DNA of 64,000 nucleotides. It comes from Bacteroidales bacterium (GTDB lineage: Bacteria > Bacteroidota > Bacteroidia > Bacteroidales > P3). Every line of letters begins with the position of its first letter. Position 1 is the first letter of the stretch. The notes below the pieces were generated by a model. The model worked only from the letters and a program-made list of their open reading frames with translations. It was not told the DNA's origin and ran no database searches. Shown one piece after another: positions 1 through 7,503 of the stretch. The DNA is taken from the NCBI GenBank assembly GCA_031257915.1, contig JAIRNR010000019.1, forward strand, positions 54,278 through 118,277, read 5' to 3'. The position numbers and the translations under genes are program-made.

Positions 1-29
1 ATAACATTTTAAAAACAAATTATAAACGT

Positions 30-389
30 ATGAATCATTACGAAACCGTTTTCATCATGACTCCCGTTTTATCTGACGACCAGGTAAAGGAAGCGGTAAA
101 AAAGTATCTCGCCTTTCTCAAGGAGAATGGTGCGGAGATCATTTTTGAAGAGAGTTGGGGTTTAAAAAAACTCGCTTATCCCATTCAAAAAAAGAACAAT
201 GGATTCTATCATCTGGTAGAATTTACCGCCGAAGGGAATGTTGTTAATCTCTTAGAAACCGCTTTCAGACGGGATGAAAAACTTATCCGTTTTCTCACCG
301 TAAAACTTGACAAATTTGCCGTAGCGTACAACGAAAAAAAGCACGCTCAAAAGAAAGCAGAAAAAACAGAAACCTCTAAAACCCTTTAA
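30..389 (+). CDS. rpsF: 30S ribosomal protein S6
   Basis: This is the small-subunit protein bS6, 119 residues, which binds the central domain of 16S rRNA together with S18. The N-terminus ([18 protein letters not shown]) and the motif [12 protein letters not shown], followed by a Phe-rich strand, are typical of S6. A lysine-rich tail follows. The gene heads the conserved S6-S18-L9 trio, and the next gene starts 5 bases after its stop. Only 29 bases precede it in the window, so its promoter cannot be judged. Confidence 0.97.
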   Translation: MNHYETVFIMTPVLSDDQVKEAVKKYLAFLKENGAEIIFEESWGLKKLAYPIQKKNNGFYHLVEFTAEGNVVNLLETAFRRDEKLIRFLTVKLDKFAVAYNEKKHAQKKAEKTETSKTL

Positions 390-394
390 TCAGT

Positions 395-667
395 ATGGCA
401 ACAGAAATAGCGAACAGCGTTACATATCTAACCCCTATCGCGGTAGATACAAAAAAGAAAAAATATTGCCGTTTTAAAAAATTCGGCATTAAATATGTTG
501 ACTATAAAGACGCTCAATTTCTTTTGAGATTCGTTAATGAGCAGGGAAGAATTTATCCCCGCCGTCTTACCGGTACATCTCAGAAATTCCAAAAAAAAGT
601 AGCGCAGGCAATTAAACGCGCACGTCATTTGGCTCTTATGCCTTACGTAGCCGACTTGCTTAAATAA
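395..667 (+). CDS. rpsR: 30S ribosomal protein S18
   Basis: This is bS18, 90 residues, the partner of S6 on 16S rRNA. Recognisable parts are the [19 protein letters not shown] segment, then [20 protein letters not shown] and a basic C-terminal helix ending in [10 protein letters not shown]. It lies between rpsF and rplI with very short gaps, so the three are surely one transcript. The length is usual for Bacteroidota. Confidence 0.97.
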   Translation: MATEIANSVTYLTPIAVDTKKKKYCRFKKFGIKYVDYKDAQFLLRFVNEQGRIYPRRLTGTSQKFQKKVAQAIKRARHLALMPYVADLLK

Positions 668-684
668 TTTAAAAAGTTACAACT

Positions 685-1137
685 ATGGAAATTATTTTAA
701 CACAGGACGTAGCAAAACTTGGCTACAAAAACGATATTGTTACGGTTAAAAACGGCTACGCAAACAATTTTCTTATTCCGAAAGGAATGGCTGTAATGGC
801 TACTGAAAGTTTGAAAAAGGTGCTTGCCGAAAACATTAAACAACAATCGTTTAAAGAGGAAAAAACACGCAAAGATGCCGAAATGAAAGCATCTAAAATT
901 GAAGGCTTAACAGTTAGAGTTGCCGCAAAAGCAGGTACAAGCGGCAAGATTTTCGGTTCTGTTAATTCAATTCAGGTTGCGGAAGCACTGAAAAATCAAC
1001 ACAGTGTGGAAGTTGACAGAAAGAGCATTGTTATTGATGGTGATTCCATAAAGGAAATCGGTATATACAAGGCAGTAGTTACGCTCTACCGCGACATCAA
1101 GGCAAATATTTCGCTCGACGTGTACGCGGAACAATAG
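685..1137 (+). CDS. rplI: 50S ribosomal protein L9
   Basis: This is bL9, 150 residues, which binds 23S rRNA near the L1 stalk. The N-terminal rRNA-binding domain shows the L9 signature: MEIILTQDVAKLGYKND, then VKNGYANNFLIPKGMAV. A long charged connecting helix follows at about residues 45-75, then the C-terminal domain with GKIFGSVNS. It is the last gene of the S6-S18-L9 operon. I see no convincing hairpin terminator in the 59 bases before the next gene. Confidence 0.97.
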   Translation: MEIILTQDVAKLGYKNDIVTVKNGYANNFLIPKGMAVMATESLKKVLAENIKQQSFKEEKTRKDAEMKASKIEGLTVRVAAKAGTSGKIFGSVNSIQVAEALKNQHSVEVDRKSIVIDGDSIKEIGIYKAVVTLYRDIKANISLDVYAEQ

Positions 1138-1196
1138 TAATTCTGAGCGAGTACGGTGCCTGTACAAACATTGTCGGGCGAAGCCGCATTACAAAT

Positions 1197-1985
1197 ATGC
1201 TCTCAGCTACTAAAATAAAAGAACTCAGGTCTTATCAGCAGAAGAAATTCCGCGATAAGACTTGTTTTTTTATTGCCGAAACACCCAAAGTAATTGACAC
1301 ATTACTTGCAGCGGGAGTAAAGGCTGTTGAAATTTACGCGTTGCCCTCATGGATTGCAGACTGCCGCACCCGCTTGTGTCTGCCCTCTACCGCCGTTGTT
1401 GAGATTTCCGAAAAGGAACTTGGGCGGATAAGCGGGCTTGTTACGCCAAATGAAGTGTTTGCCGTGTTTGAAGTGCCTCAAAGGAATGGCGGCTTTGCGG
1501 GCGAAGCAGCAAACAGCGATACAGCGAAAGGCATATCTCTTGTGCTTGACGATATTCGCGACCCCGGTAATATGGGAACAATCATACGTCTTGCGGACTG
1601 GTTTGGTATTGACAGAATTATTACTTCGGAAAACAGTGCTGATGTTTTTCAGCCTAAATGCGTACAGGCATCTATGGGCTCAGTAGGCAATGTGCCTGTA
1701 TATTGCGGTGATTTATCCGCATTGTCAGCAAAATTGCCGAAAAATTTTCCTGTTTACGGAACTTTTATGAATGGTGCCTCTATCTATAAGACGCCGCTTG
1801 AGCGCAGTAATGCATGGTTTGTTGTCGGCAATGAAGCGCACGGAATAAGTGCCGACCTTGCAAAGCGTGTAACACACAAAATTTCCATTCCGTCCTTTGT
1901 TGCCGCCGACAGGCGTTCTACGGTTGCGGAAAGTTTAAACGCCGCAATGGCAACTGCCGTAATCTGCTCGGAAGTGAGGCGGTGA
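1197..1985 (+). CDS. TrmH/SpoU-family RNA 2'-O-ribose methyltransferase
   Basis: A 262-residue SPOUT-class methyltransferase that would use S-adenosylmethionine to methylate a ribose in rRNA or tRNA. The three SpoU motifs are present: DPGNMGTIIRLADWFG near residue 122, FVVGNEAHGIS near 204, and ESLNAAMATAVIC near 244. The N-terminal 100 residues form the usual substrate-binding domain (KFRDKTCFFIAETPKVID). The gene follows rplI by 59 bases on the same strand, a frequent neighbourhood in Bacteroidota. The exact target nucleotide cannot be read from the sequence, so I give no gene symbol. Confidence 0.9.
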   Translation: MLSATKIKELRSYQQKKFRDKTCFFIAETPKVIDTLLAAGVKAVEIYALPSWIADCRTRLCLPSTAVVEISEKELGRISGLVTPNEVFAVFEVPQRNGGFAGEAANSDTAKGISLVLDDIRDPGNMGTIIRLADWFGIDRIITSENSADVFQPKCVQASMGSVGNVPVYCGDLSALSAKLPKNFPVYGTFMNGASIYKTPLERSNAWFVVGNEAHGISADLAKRVTHKISIPSFVAADRRSTVAESLNAAMATAVICSEVRR

Positions 1986-2013
1986 GTTTTATGATTATCC
2001 GCAATTTTTCAGG

Positions 2014-2123
2014 GCTAACCTTAAGTTTGTAGTGAAATAAAACTGGGGCTTAATGGTCAAATATTAGGATGATTTGCGTTTAGATTGTAGTATAGATAAG
2101 GGTTTCAGGCAGAGCTAACCTTA
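2014..2123. repeat. Short direct repeat in a convergent intergenic region
   Basis: The 10-mer GCTAACCTTA occurs at 2014-2023 and again at 2114-2123, exactly 100 bases apart. It lies between the ends of two convergent genes (methyltransferase on plus, adenosyltransferase on minus). Flanking bases are also similar (CAGGG and CAGA before it). No hairpin or ORF was recognised here. It could be chance or a trace of a small duplication. Confidence 0.4.
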
Positions 2124-2127
2124 AAAA

Positions 2128-2928
2128 CTAAAATAGTGATTTTAATGTATCAGCAAGTCGGGCGGCAACGAAAAGATAATCGGAAAGGCGGTTAATGTAT
2201 TTTTGGGCAAGAGAAGCGTTTTCCATGCCGTTTTCAGTGTTTTTTCTGTTTTCCGAATGCTCAATTTCAAACGAAACAATAAGACGCTCTAACCGTCTGC
2301 AAACTGTTCTGCACACATGTAGTTGAGACGCTGCTACATTGCCGTTCGGCAATATAAATTCTTTTAGCGGGGGCAGTGTTGCTTCTATACTGTTTATCTC
2401 CTGCTCTAATTTATCTACATTTTTTTCCGCTATGAATGTCAATGAAAACTGCTTGCCTGCACTCATATCCGACGCATAAAAGTTACCGAGCAAGAAAAGA
2501 TCCTTTTGTATTCCTTCCAGAAAAGCCGCCATACGCGCCACCCCGCTTAAACTCTCCGCGCCTGCCGTAACCACATCTGCGCCATCCGTCACATCTACGC
2601 CGTTTGCACTGCTCACCGCACCCACACCACAACTGTCAGTCACACCACAACTGTCAGTCACACCCACACTACAACTGTCAGTCACACCCACACCACAACT
2701 GTCAGTCACACCCGCACCACAACTGTCAGTCACACCCGCACCACAACTGTCAGTCACACCCGCATCGCCGAGCCGCAAAAATGCCGCCGCAAGTCCAATA
2801 TGCGAATTAAGTTCGTCTATCGTACCATAAACTTCAACCTGCATATCTGCTTTTGAAACAGAACGACCACCCACAAGAGTAGTCGTTCCTTTATCACCTT
2901 TTTTTGTGTATATCATCTGTTTAAACAA
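2128..2928 (-). CDS. PduO-type cob(I)alamin adenosyltransferase with a cysteine-containing tandem-repeat insert
   Basis: This enzyme transfers the adenosyl group of ATP to cob(I)alamin to make coenzyme B12. The PduO ATP-binding signature TKKGDKGTTTLVGG is at residues 8-21, YGTIDELNSHIGLA follows, and the C-terminal half has the expected helices with FILPNGN, RTVCRRLERL and INRLSDYLFVAAR. PduO proteins are usually near 190 residues; this one has 266. The excess lies at about residues 55-128, between the first two helices. It starts with six copies of GVTDSC plus two variable residues (57-103), then a low-complexity stretch. The insert is in frame, so the enzyme may still fold with an exposed loop. 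Translation may start at residue 1 or at Met5 (2916). Confidence 0.88.
   Translation of the reverse strand: MFKQMIYTKKGDKGTTTLVGGRSVSKADMQVEVYGTIDELNSHIGLAAAFLRLGDAGVTDSCGAGVTDSCGAGVTDSCGVGVTDSCSVGVTDSCGVTDSCGVGAVSSANGVDVTDGADVVTAGAESLSGVARMAAFLEGIQKDLFLLGNFYASDMSAGKQFSLTFIAEKNVDKLEQEINSIEATLPPLKEFILPNGNVAASQLHVCRTVCRRLERLIVSFEIEHSENRKNTENGMENASLAQKYINRLSDYLFVAARLADTLKSLF
2620..2760 (-). repeat. In-frame 24-bp minisatellite in the adenosyltransferase gene
   Basis: Six tandem units of about 24 bp (one shortened to 18 bp) encode GVTDSC followed by two of G, A, S or V. The plus-strand core is CACAACTGTCAGTCACACC. Units are nearly identical in DNA, so the array is young and probably changes copy number by slippage or recombination. 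All unit lengths are multiples of three, which keeps the reading frame. Confidence 0.93.
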
Positions 2929-2939
2929 AAACCGTATTT

Positions 2940-5249
2940 TTAATTACCGGGTTTTGCAACTTCAATTTCCAATTTAGCGTCATTGCCCACAATCTTAAAT
3001 TCCGTACGACGGTTAAGTGCGCGTTGTTCGGTAGTTGAATTAAGGGTTTTTATCTTATCGGGAGTCATTGTTTTAAGACAGTCGGGGTCGTCGTCGGGGC
3101 AAACAGGCTGTTCGGGACCATAACCCGCATACGTTATGCGGTCTAAGGAAATACCATGTTCAACAAGGTAATTAACAACCGCATGCGCACGATTTAATGA
3201 AAGCGTTTTATTATGAGCAAGCGAACCCGTAACATCTGTGTGTCCCGATACCTCAATTTGCAACGAAGGCGCATCCGTCATAAGTTTAACAAGACGGTCA
3301 AGTTCTATAAACGAGGCAGGCAACAGCACATACTTATCAACCTCAAAGAATACGTTGCGCAAAACAACCTTGCTGCCAACCGTTACATTCTTTAATGGAA
3401 ATTCCTTATAGACTTCCATATATTCGGCGTCTGCAAGCGGAATATCAAAATTTTCAGAGTGGAATAAGTAACCCTCTTTCTTAACTGTAATACCGTAGTT
3501 ATGACCTGCAGGCAAAGCAATCGTAAAACGTCCTGTTTTTAAATTTGATTCAAATACGGCAATTTCAACACCAAGATCGTTATCAACCATTGAAATAGGC
3601 GCACCGAGCGGAACTTTTGTCTGGTCATCGTAAACAAAGCCTTTCAGTAACGTTATCGGTGTAACTTCAATAGTAGCCGCCGCTTCAACAACTGTTTCGC
3701 CGACCGGCTCTGTTATGTAAGCAATAAGCTGGTCCTCACTCTGCGTTATAACGCCCTTTTCCTCGCCAAGATAAGTTACTTTGTAGATGTCGTAACCACC
3801 GTAGTTATCAGCAGTCTTATCTATATGCCGACTGCCGCCCAACCTTTCGGAAGAAAAATATGCCGCCTTGCCGCTCAAGGTACGTGTAAAAAACATTTCG
3901 TTTTCTACCGTATTTACGGGCCAGCCCACATTTGTCGGCTTTGACCAGTTGCCTGCAGAATCCTGCATTGTAAAGAATATATCCAAACCACCCATTGTAG
4001 GATGTCCGTCCGAAGCAAAATACATGCTCTTTCCATCCGGCATAATAGACGCACACATATCGTTGCCGGCAGTATTTATTACAGGTCCTATATTCTTAGG
4101 TTCAGTCCAGTTATTATTGCTGTCCTTTTTGCAATACCAAATATCGTAACCGCCGTAACCACCCTCACGGTCGGAAACAAAGTAAACCGTACGCTCATCA
4201 AAGGTATAGGATATAGTCTTGTCGTGATTTTTTTTCGTCATGACGAGTTTACCTTCATTGCCGAGAGCAGGCTTATCCCATGTAGTATCGTCTGACTTTG
4301 AAGTGTAAATAAGACCTTCTCTTTTTATACCCCTGTGAATAAATATACGATTTCCATCCATTGAAAGTCCCGAAGTTCCATCGTGTCCGTCCGTGTTAAC
4401 TACCGACAGATTTCTCACTATCCAGTTTGTATCCTCATTTGTACTGCGGGTCGCTTTATAGACATCTTCAAAAAAATATCCGGACGACGGGTCTATTTTT
4501 CCACCTGTGGAGCCGGGACGGATGGACGTAAAATACATTGTAAGTTCGTCGGAAGAAAGTACGGAAGCATAATCGCCGGAAGTAGTATTTACCACCGTTC
4601 CGAGATTGTCAATAAAAACACGCTCCGGCTTTTTAAGACGTGCCTTTGTATATTGCGCCGCTTTAAGCCATTTTGTTACATACTCCGTATCATTAGTATC
4701 CATTGCAGGCAATGTAAGGCAGTGTGTAAACGTATTTATCGCAGAATCGACAAGATACTTTGAAAGCAAAACTCTGCCAAGGTACATCATTGCGTCCTTA
4801 TTCTGCGAATCTATTTGCAACGCTTTAACCAAATATGGCTCGGATTGCAACCTTGTAGATGTAGAGATACAAAGTGTCTTGCCAAGCAAAACGTTTAAAA
4901 GTAAATTGTTCGGAAGCATTTCCTGCGCCTGCATAAGGTACGGAATGGCTTGAACACGCATACCCTGTTCATAGTAATAAAGTCCCGATTTGTAATAATC
5001 GTTGAACTGTTTGTACGACTTACTGCCATCAAAACTTTGTTTTGATATGGGAGTACCTTTCCCTGCATATCCTTTTTGCGTTTCCGTTAGTATCCATGCA
5101 GGATTTTTAGCTTTCTTCAAACTTTTAGGACCTATAGCACTGTTTAATCTGTCGGCTGTTGTCTGTGCCGAAATTATTGTTGATACTGAAAAAACAGACA
5201 ACATACACAAAAAAACAATTCTCAAAATATTATTCTTCATTTTGTACAC
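2940..5249 (-). CDS. PorE-like T9SS-associated protein: TPR, PD40 propeller, regulatory domain, OmpA domain
   Basis: A 769-residue exported protein whose domain order matches PorE of the type IX secretion system. The parts are a signal peptide (residues 4-28), TPR-type helices (about 75-205), a PD40/WD40-like beta-propeller (about 215-495, with repeated DGKSMYFASDG-type blades), a carboxypeptidase-regulatory-like sandwich (about 540-625), and a C-terminal OmpA peptidoglycan-binding domain (about 645-760, with VSGHTDVTG and ALNRRTEF). PorE is thought to anchor the T9SS to peptidoglycan. Unlike the lipoprotein PorE of Porphyromonas, no lipobox Cys is seen. The protein ends with an acidic-basic tail. 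The gene is 6 bases downstream of a TPR gene and probably co-transcribed with it. Met4 (5240) is an alternative start. Many Bacteroidota carry several such OmpA-PD40 paralogues, so the exact role is inferred. Confidence 0.8.
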   Translation of the reverse strand: MYKMKNNILRIVFLCMLSVFSVSTIISAQTTADRLNSAIGPKSLKKAKNPAWILTETQKGYAGKGTPISKQSFDGSKSYKQFNDYYKSGLYYYEQGMRVQAIPYLMQAQEMLPNNLLLNVLLGKTLCISTSTRLQSEPYLVKALQIDSQNKDAMMYLGRVLLSKYLVDSAINTFTHCLTLPAMDTNDTEYVTKWLKAAQYTKARLKKPERVFIDNLGTVVNTTSGDYASVLSSDELTMYFTSIRPGSTGGKIDPSSGYFFEDVYKATRSTNEDTNWIVRNLSVVNTDGHDGTSGLSMDGNRIFIHRGIKREGLIYTSKSDDTTWDKPALGNEGKLVMTKKNHDKTISYTFDERTVYFVSDREGGYGGYDIWYCKKDSNNNWTEPKNIGPVINTAGNDMCASIMPDGKSMYFASDGHPTMGGLDIFFTMQDSAGNWSKPTNVGWPVNTVENEMFFTRTLSGKAAYFSSERLGGSRHIDKTADNYGGYDIYKVTYLGEEKGVITQSEDQLIAYITEPVGETVVEAAATIEVTPITLLKGFVYDDQTKVPLGAPISMVDNDLGVEIAVFESNLKTGRFTIALPAGHNYGITVKKEGYLFHSENFDIPLADAEYMEVYKEFPLKNVTVGSKVVLRNVFFEVDKYVLLPASFIELDRLVKLMTDAPSLQIEVSGHTDVTGSLAHNKTLSLNRAHAVVNYLVEHGISLDRITYAGYGPEQPVCPDDDPDCLKTMTPDKIKTLNSTTEQRALNRRTEFKIVGNDAKLEIEVAKPGN

Positions 5250-5255
5250 TTCTTA

Positions 5256-6353
5256 TTACTTACACTGACGAATATATGGCTTTGCAGCCTCAATTCCCAT
5301 TTCTACTGCCTTTTTCCAGTCGGCGCAGGCACCCGCTTTGTCACGAGTCATTTCTCTAAAATTGCCGCGATTAAGATAAGCATTTCCATTATTCGGCATA
5401 AGTTCAACGGCACGGTTGCCGTTAACAAGTGCGTTTTGATAATCGAATAATTTGTAATACGCATCACCTCTGTTCATATAAGCAAAACCGTACTGTGCAT
5501 TTATTTCAAGACAACTTGTGAAATCTTCTATTGCCTTTTCAAACTCCATCATTTCGTAGTACGTGAGACCACGCAGATTATAGGTAAAATAATTTTTGTT
5601 ATCAAGTTCCAACGATTTGTTGTATGCCGCAAGCGACTTGTCGAACTCCCCTGCTTTACGGTATGCACTGCCGAGATTATTGAAAAAAAACACTTTTGAC
5701 GAATCATACATACATGCTTTTTCGTAATCCGCAGCAGCTTTTGAATACTCGTCAAGTTGTCTGTACGAACTGCCCCTGTCATTATAGGCATAAACATAAT
5801 CGGGCTTAAAACGAATTGCACGGTCATAATCCTCTATCGCTTTTCGATATTCGCCTTTTTCAAAGTTCAACCCCCCATGATAATACGAAGCATAAGCGTT
5901 TGTGCTGTCGACTTTTACAGCACTTCCGTAATCGTTAAATGCATCATCTTTCCTGTTTTGCAGATAATATACCTGCGCACGACCGAAAAAAGCATTTGAA
6001 GAATTCGGATTTATCTCTATTGCTTTTGAAAAATCCTCTATTGCACCGTCAAGATTCTTTAACTCTTTTTTTGCAGAAGCGCGATTTATGTATGCTTTTT
6101 CATAATCGGGATTCAGTTTAATTGCTTCATCAAACTTAATTATTGCTTCTTTAAAATTATTTGCGCTTAAAAGATTTACCCCCTCATTATACGCCTTTTC
6201 GTCAAGATGTTCGTCAATCGTTGATGCCTTTATGACTTCTTCTTCAGGCTCCGCTTCTGCTGCCGGCGGATTATCAGAGGGTTGCTGTGCGAAAATAAAT
6301 CCACCCAAGAAAAAACTTGCCGTAAAAATAGCAATTTCTTTTATTTTTATCAT
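5256..6353 (-). CDS. Secreted tetratricopeptide-repeat protein
   Basis: A 365-residue protein with a signal peptide (MIKIKEIAIFTASFFLGGFIFAQ) and then about eight to nine consecutive 34-residue TPR units from residue 50 to the C-terminus, with typical pieces such as AIEDFSKAIEINPNSSNAFFGRA and AYYNRG-like turns. TPR solenoids mediate protein-protein contacts, and no catalytic domain is visible. It is the first gene of a two-gene unit with the PorE-like gene, so a role in the cell envelope or in T9SS assembly is plausible but not shown. A clear -7 box lies 28 bases upstream. Confidence 0.85.
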   Translation of the reverse strand: MIKIKEIAIFTASFFLGGFIFAQQPSDNPPAAEAEPEEEVIKASTIDEHLDEKAYNEGVNLLSANNFKEAIIKFDEAIKLNPDYEKAYINRASAKKELKNLDGAIEDFSKAIEINPNSSNAFFGRAQVYYLQNRKDDAFNDYGSAVKVDSTNAYASYYHGGLNFEKGEYRKAIEDYDRAIRFKPDYVYAYNDRGSSYRQLDEYSKAAADYEKACMYDSSKVFFFNNLGSAYRKAGEFDKSLAAYNKSLELDNKNYFTYNLRGLTYYEMMEFEKAIEDFTSCLEINAQYGFAYMNRGDAYYKLFDYQNALVNGNRAVELMPNNGNAYLNRGNFREMTRDKAGACADWKKAVEMGIEAAKPYIRQCK

Positions 6354-6380
6354 AATGCTAATCAGTTTCTATTCTTCTGA

Positions 6381-6388
6381 CAAATATA
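6381..6388 (-). promoter_or_regulatory. Bacteroidota -7 promoter box for the TPR/PorE-like unit
   Basis: The minus strand reads TATATTTG, a perfect TAnnTTTG -7 element, 28 bases upstream of the TPR protein start. No convincing -33 TTTG partner is visible at the usual distance. Confidence 0.6.
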
Positions 6389-6492
6389 CGAATTCTCAAT
6401 GTTAATTTTTGTTAAAAACTCCTTCTGACTTTGGGCAATCGAGCAAGTTTATTTACTTTGCCGAATGTTGGCGACTTCATTGCGAAGCAATT

Positions 6493-7503
6493 TTAATGCG
6501 TTGACCATTTCTTCTGATTTTGCCATTTACCTACTACTTCCGCCATATCCTGAGGTAATTCGCTATCAAAAGTCATTCTTTCTTTTTTAGCCGGATGGAT
6601 AAAGCCGAGCGTTTTTGCGTGTAATGCCTGACGCGGCATTATGGAAAAGCAATTTTCAACAAACTGTTTGTATCGTGTAAAAACAGTGCCCTTAACTATT
6701 TCCATTCCGCCATATACTTCATCGGCAAAAAGCGGATGCTTTATATATCTGAAATGTGCGCGGATTTGATGGGTACGCCCTGTTTCAAGCCGACATTCAA
6801 CAAGTGTAACATAGTCAAAACGCTCTATTACTTTGTAATGGGTGACTGCGTGTTTGCCTTTATCGCCGTCAGGATATACTGCCATTATTTTACGATCTTT
6901 CGCAGAACGGTCTATATTGCCTGTAATTGTGCCTTCGGGTTCTTCAATATCGCCCCAGACAAGGGCATAGTACGTTCGGTCAGCCGTGTGTTCATAAAAT
7001 TGCTTTGCAAGAAATGTTTGCGCGATTTCGTTTTTCGCAACAAGGAGTAATCCCGATGTATTTTTGTCTATCCGATGTACAAGCAACGGAGCCGCATTAA
7101 GATAATAATACAACGCATGTACGAGCGTTCCCGTAAAATTGCCGAACCCCGGATGAACAACCATACCTGCGGCTTTATTTACAACTAATAAATCATCATC
7201 TTCATAAACAATATCAAGCGGAATATTTTCAGGATATATTTCCTTATCACGCGGCGGATGCGGAAGAACAATGCTGATTACATCGTTCGGACGAACTTTG
7301 TAATTTGATTTTACAGGACTGTCATTTACAATGATACTTCCAGCCGCAGCCGCATTTTGAATACGATTGCGGGATGTACCGGACATTCTGTCAAACAGAA
7401 ATTTATCTATACGTAACGGCGTCTGTCCTTTGTCGGCAGTAAAATGAAAATGTTCGTACAGTTCCTGCTCGTCGGCAATATCAATATCTTCTTCTGTTAC
7501 CAT
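6493..7503 (-). CDS. rluD: RluD-family 23S rRNA pseudouridine synthase
   Basis: A 336-residue RluA/RluD-type pseudouridine synthase. It has an N-terminal S4 RNA-binding domain (about residues 27-90, RIDKFLFDRMSGTSRNRIQ) and a catalytic domain with the diagnostic LVHRIDKNTSGLLLVAK, whose Asp near residue 144 is the family nucleophile. GRTHQIRAHF and HPLFADEVYGG are also present. In RluD the targets are uridines of helix 69 of 23S rRNA; that assignment rests on family resemblance. Its start overlaps the end of the upstream T9SS-tailed gene by 7 bases, so it is the last gene of the operon that begins with the sprE/porW-like gene. Confidence 0.9.
   Translation of the reverse strand: MVTEEDIDIADEQELYEHFHFTADKGQTPLRIDKFLFDRMSGTSRNRIQNAAAAGSIIVNDSPVKSNYKVRPNDVISIVLPHPPRDKEIYPENIPLDIVYEDDDLLVVNKAAGMVVHPGFGNFTGTLVHALYYYLNAAPLLVHRIDKNTSGLLLVAKNEIAQTFLAKQFYEHTADRTYYALVWGDIEEPEGTITGNIDRSAKDRKIMAVYPDGDKGKHAVTHYKVIERFDYVTLVECRLETGRTHQIRAHFRYIKHPLFADEVYGGMEIVKGTVFTRYKQFVENCFSIMPRQALHAKTLGFIHPAKKERMTFDSELPQDMAEVVGKWQNQKKWSTH

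Noticed and set aside
1986..2127. A riboswitch (for example cobalamin) next to the adenosyltransferase gene
   Set aside because: This gap is at the 3' end of that gene, and no B12-box-like or stable structure was recognised. The 5' side has only 11 bases before the PorE-like gene.
2620..2760. Possible CRISPR or intergenic repeat
   Set aside because: The repeats are contiguous, without spacers, and encode an in-frame protein repeat inside a recognisable enzyme.
6430..6492. Terminator after rluD (ATTGC-TTC-GCAAT)
   Set aside because: The stem has only five pairs and there is no T-run, so it is too weak to list.
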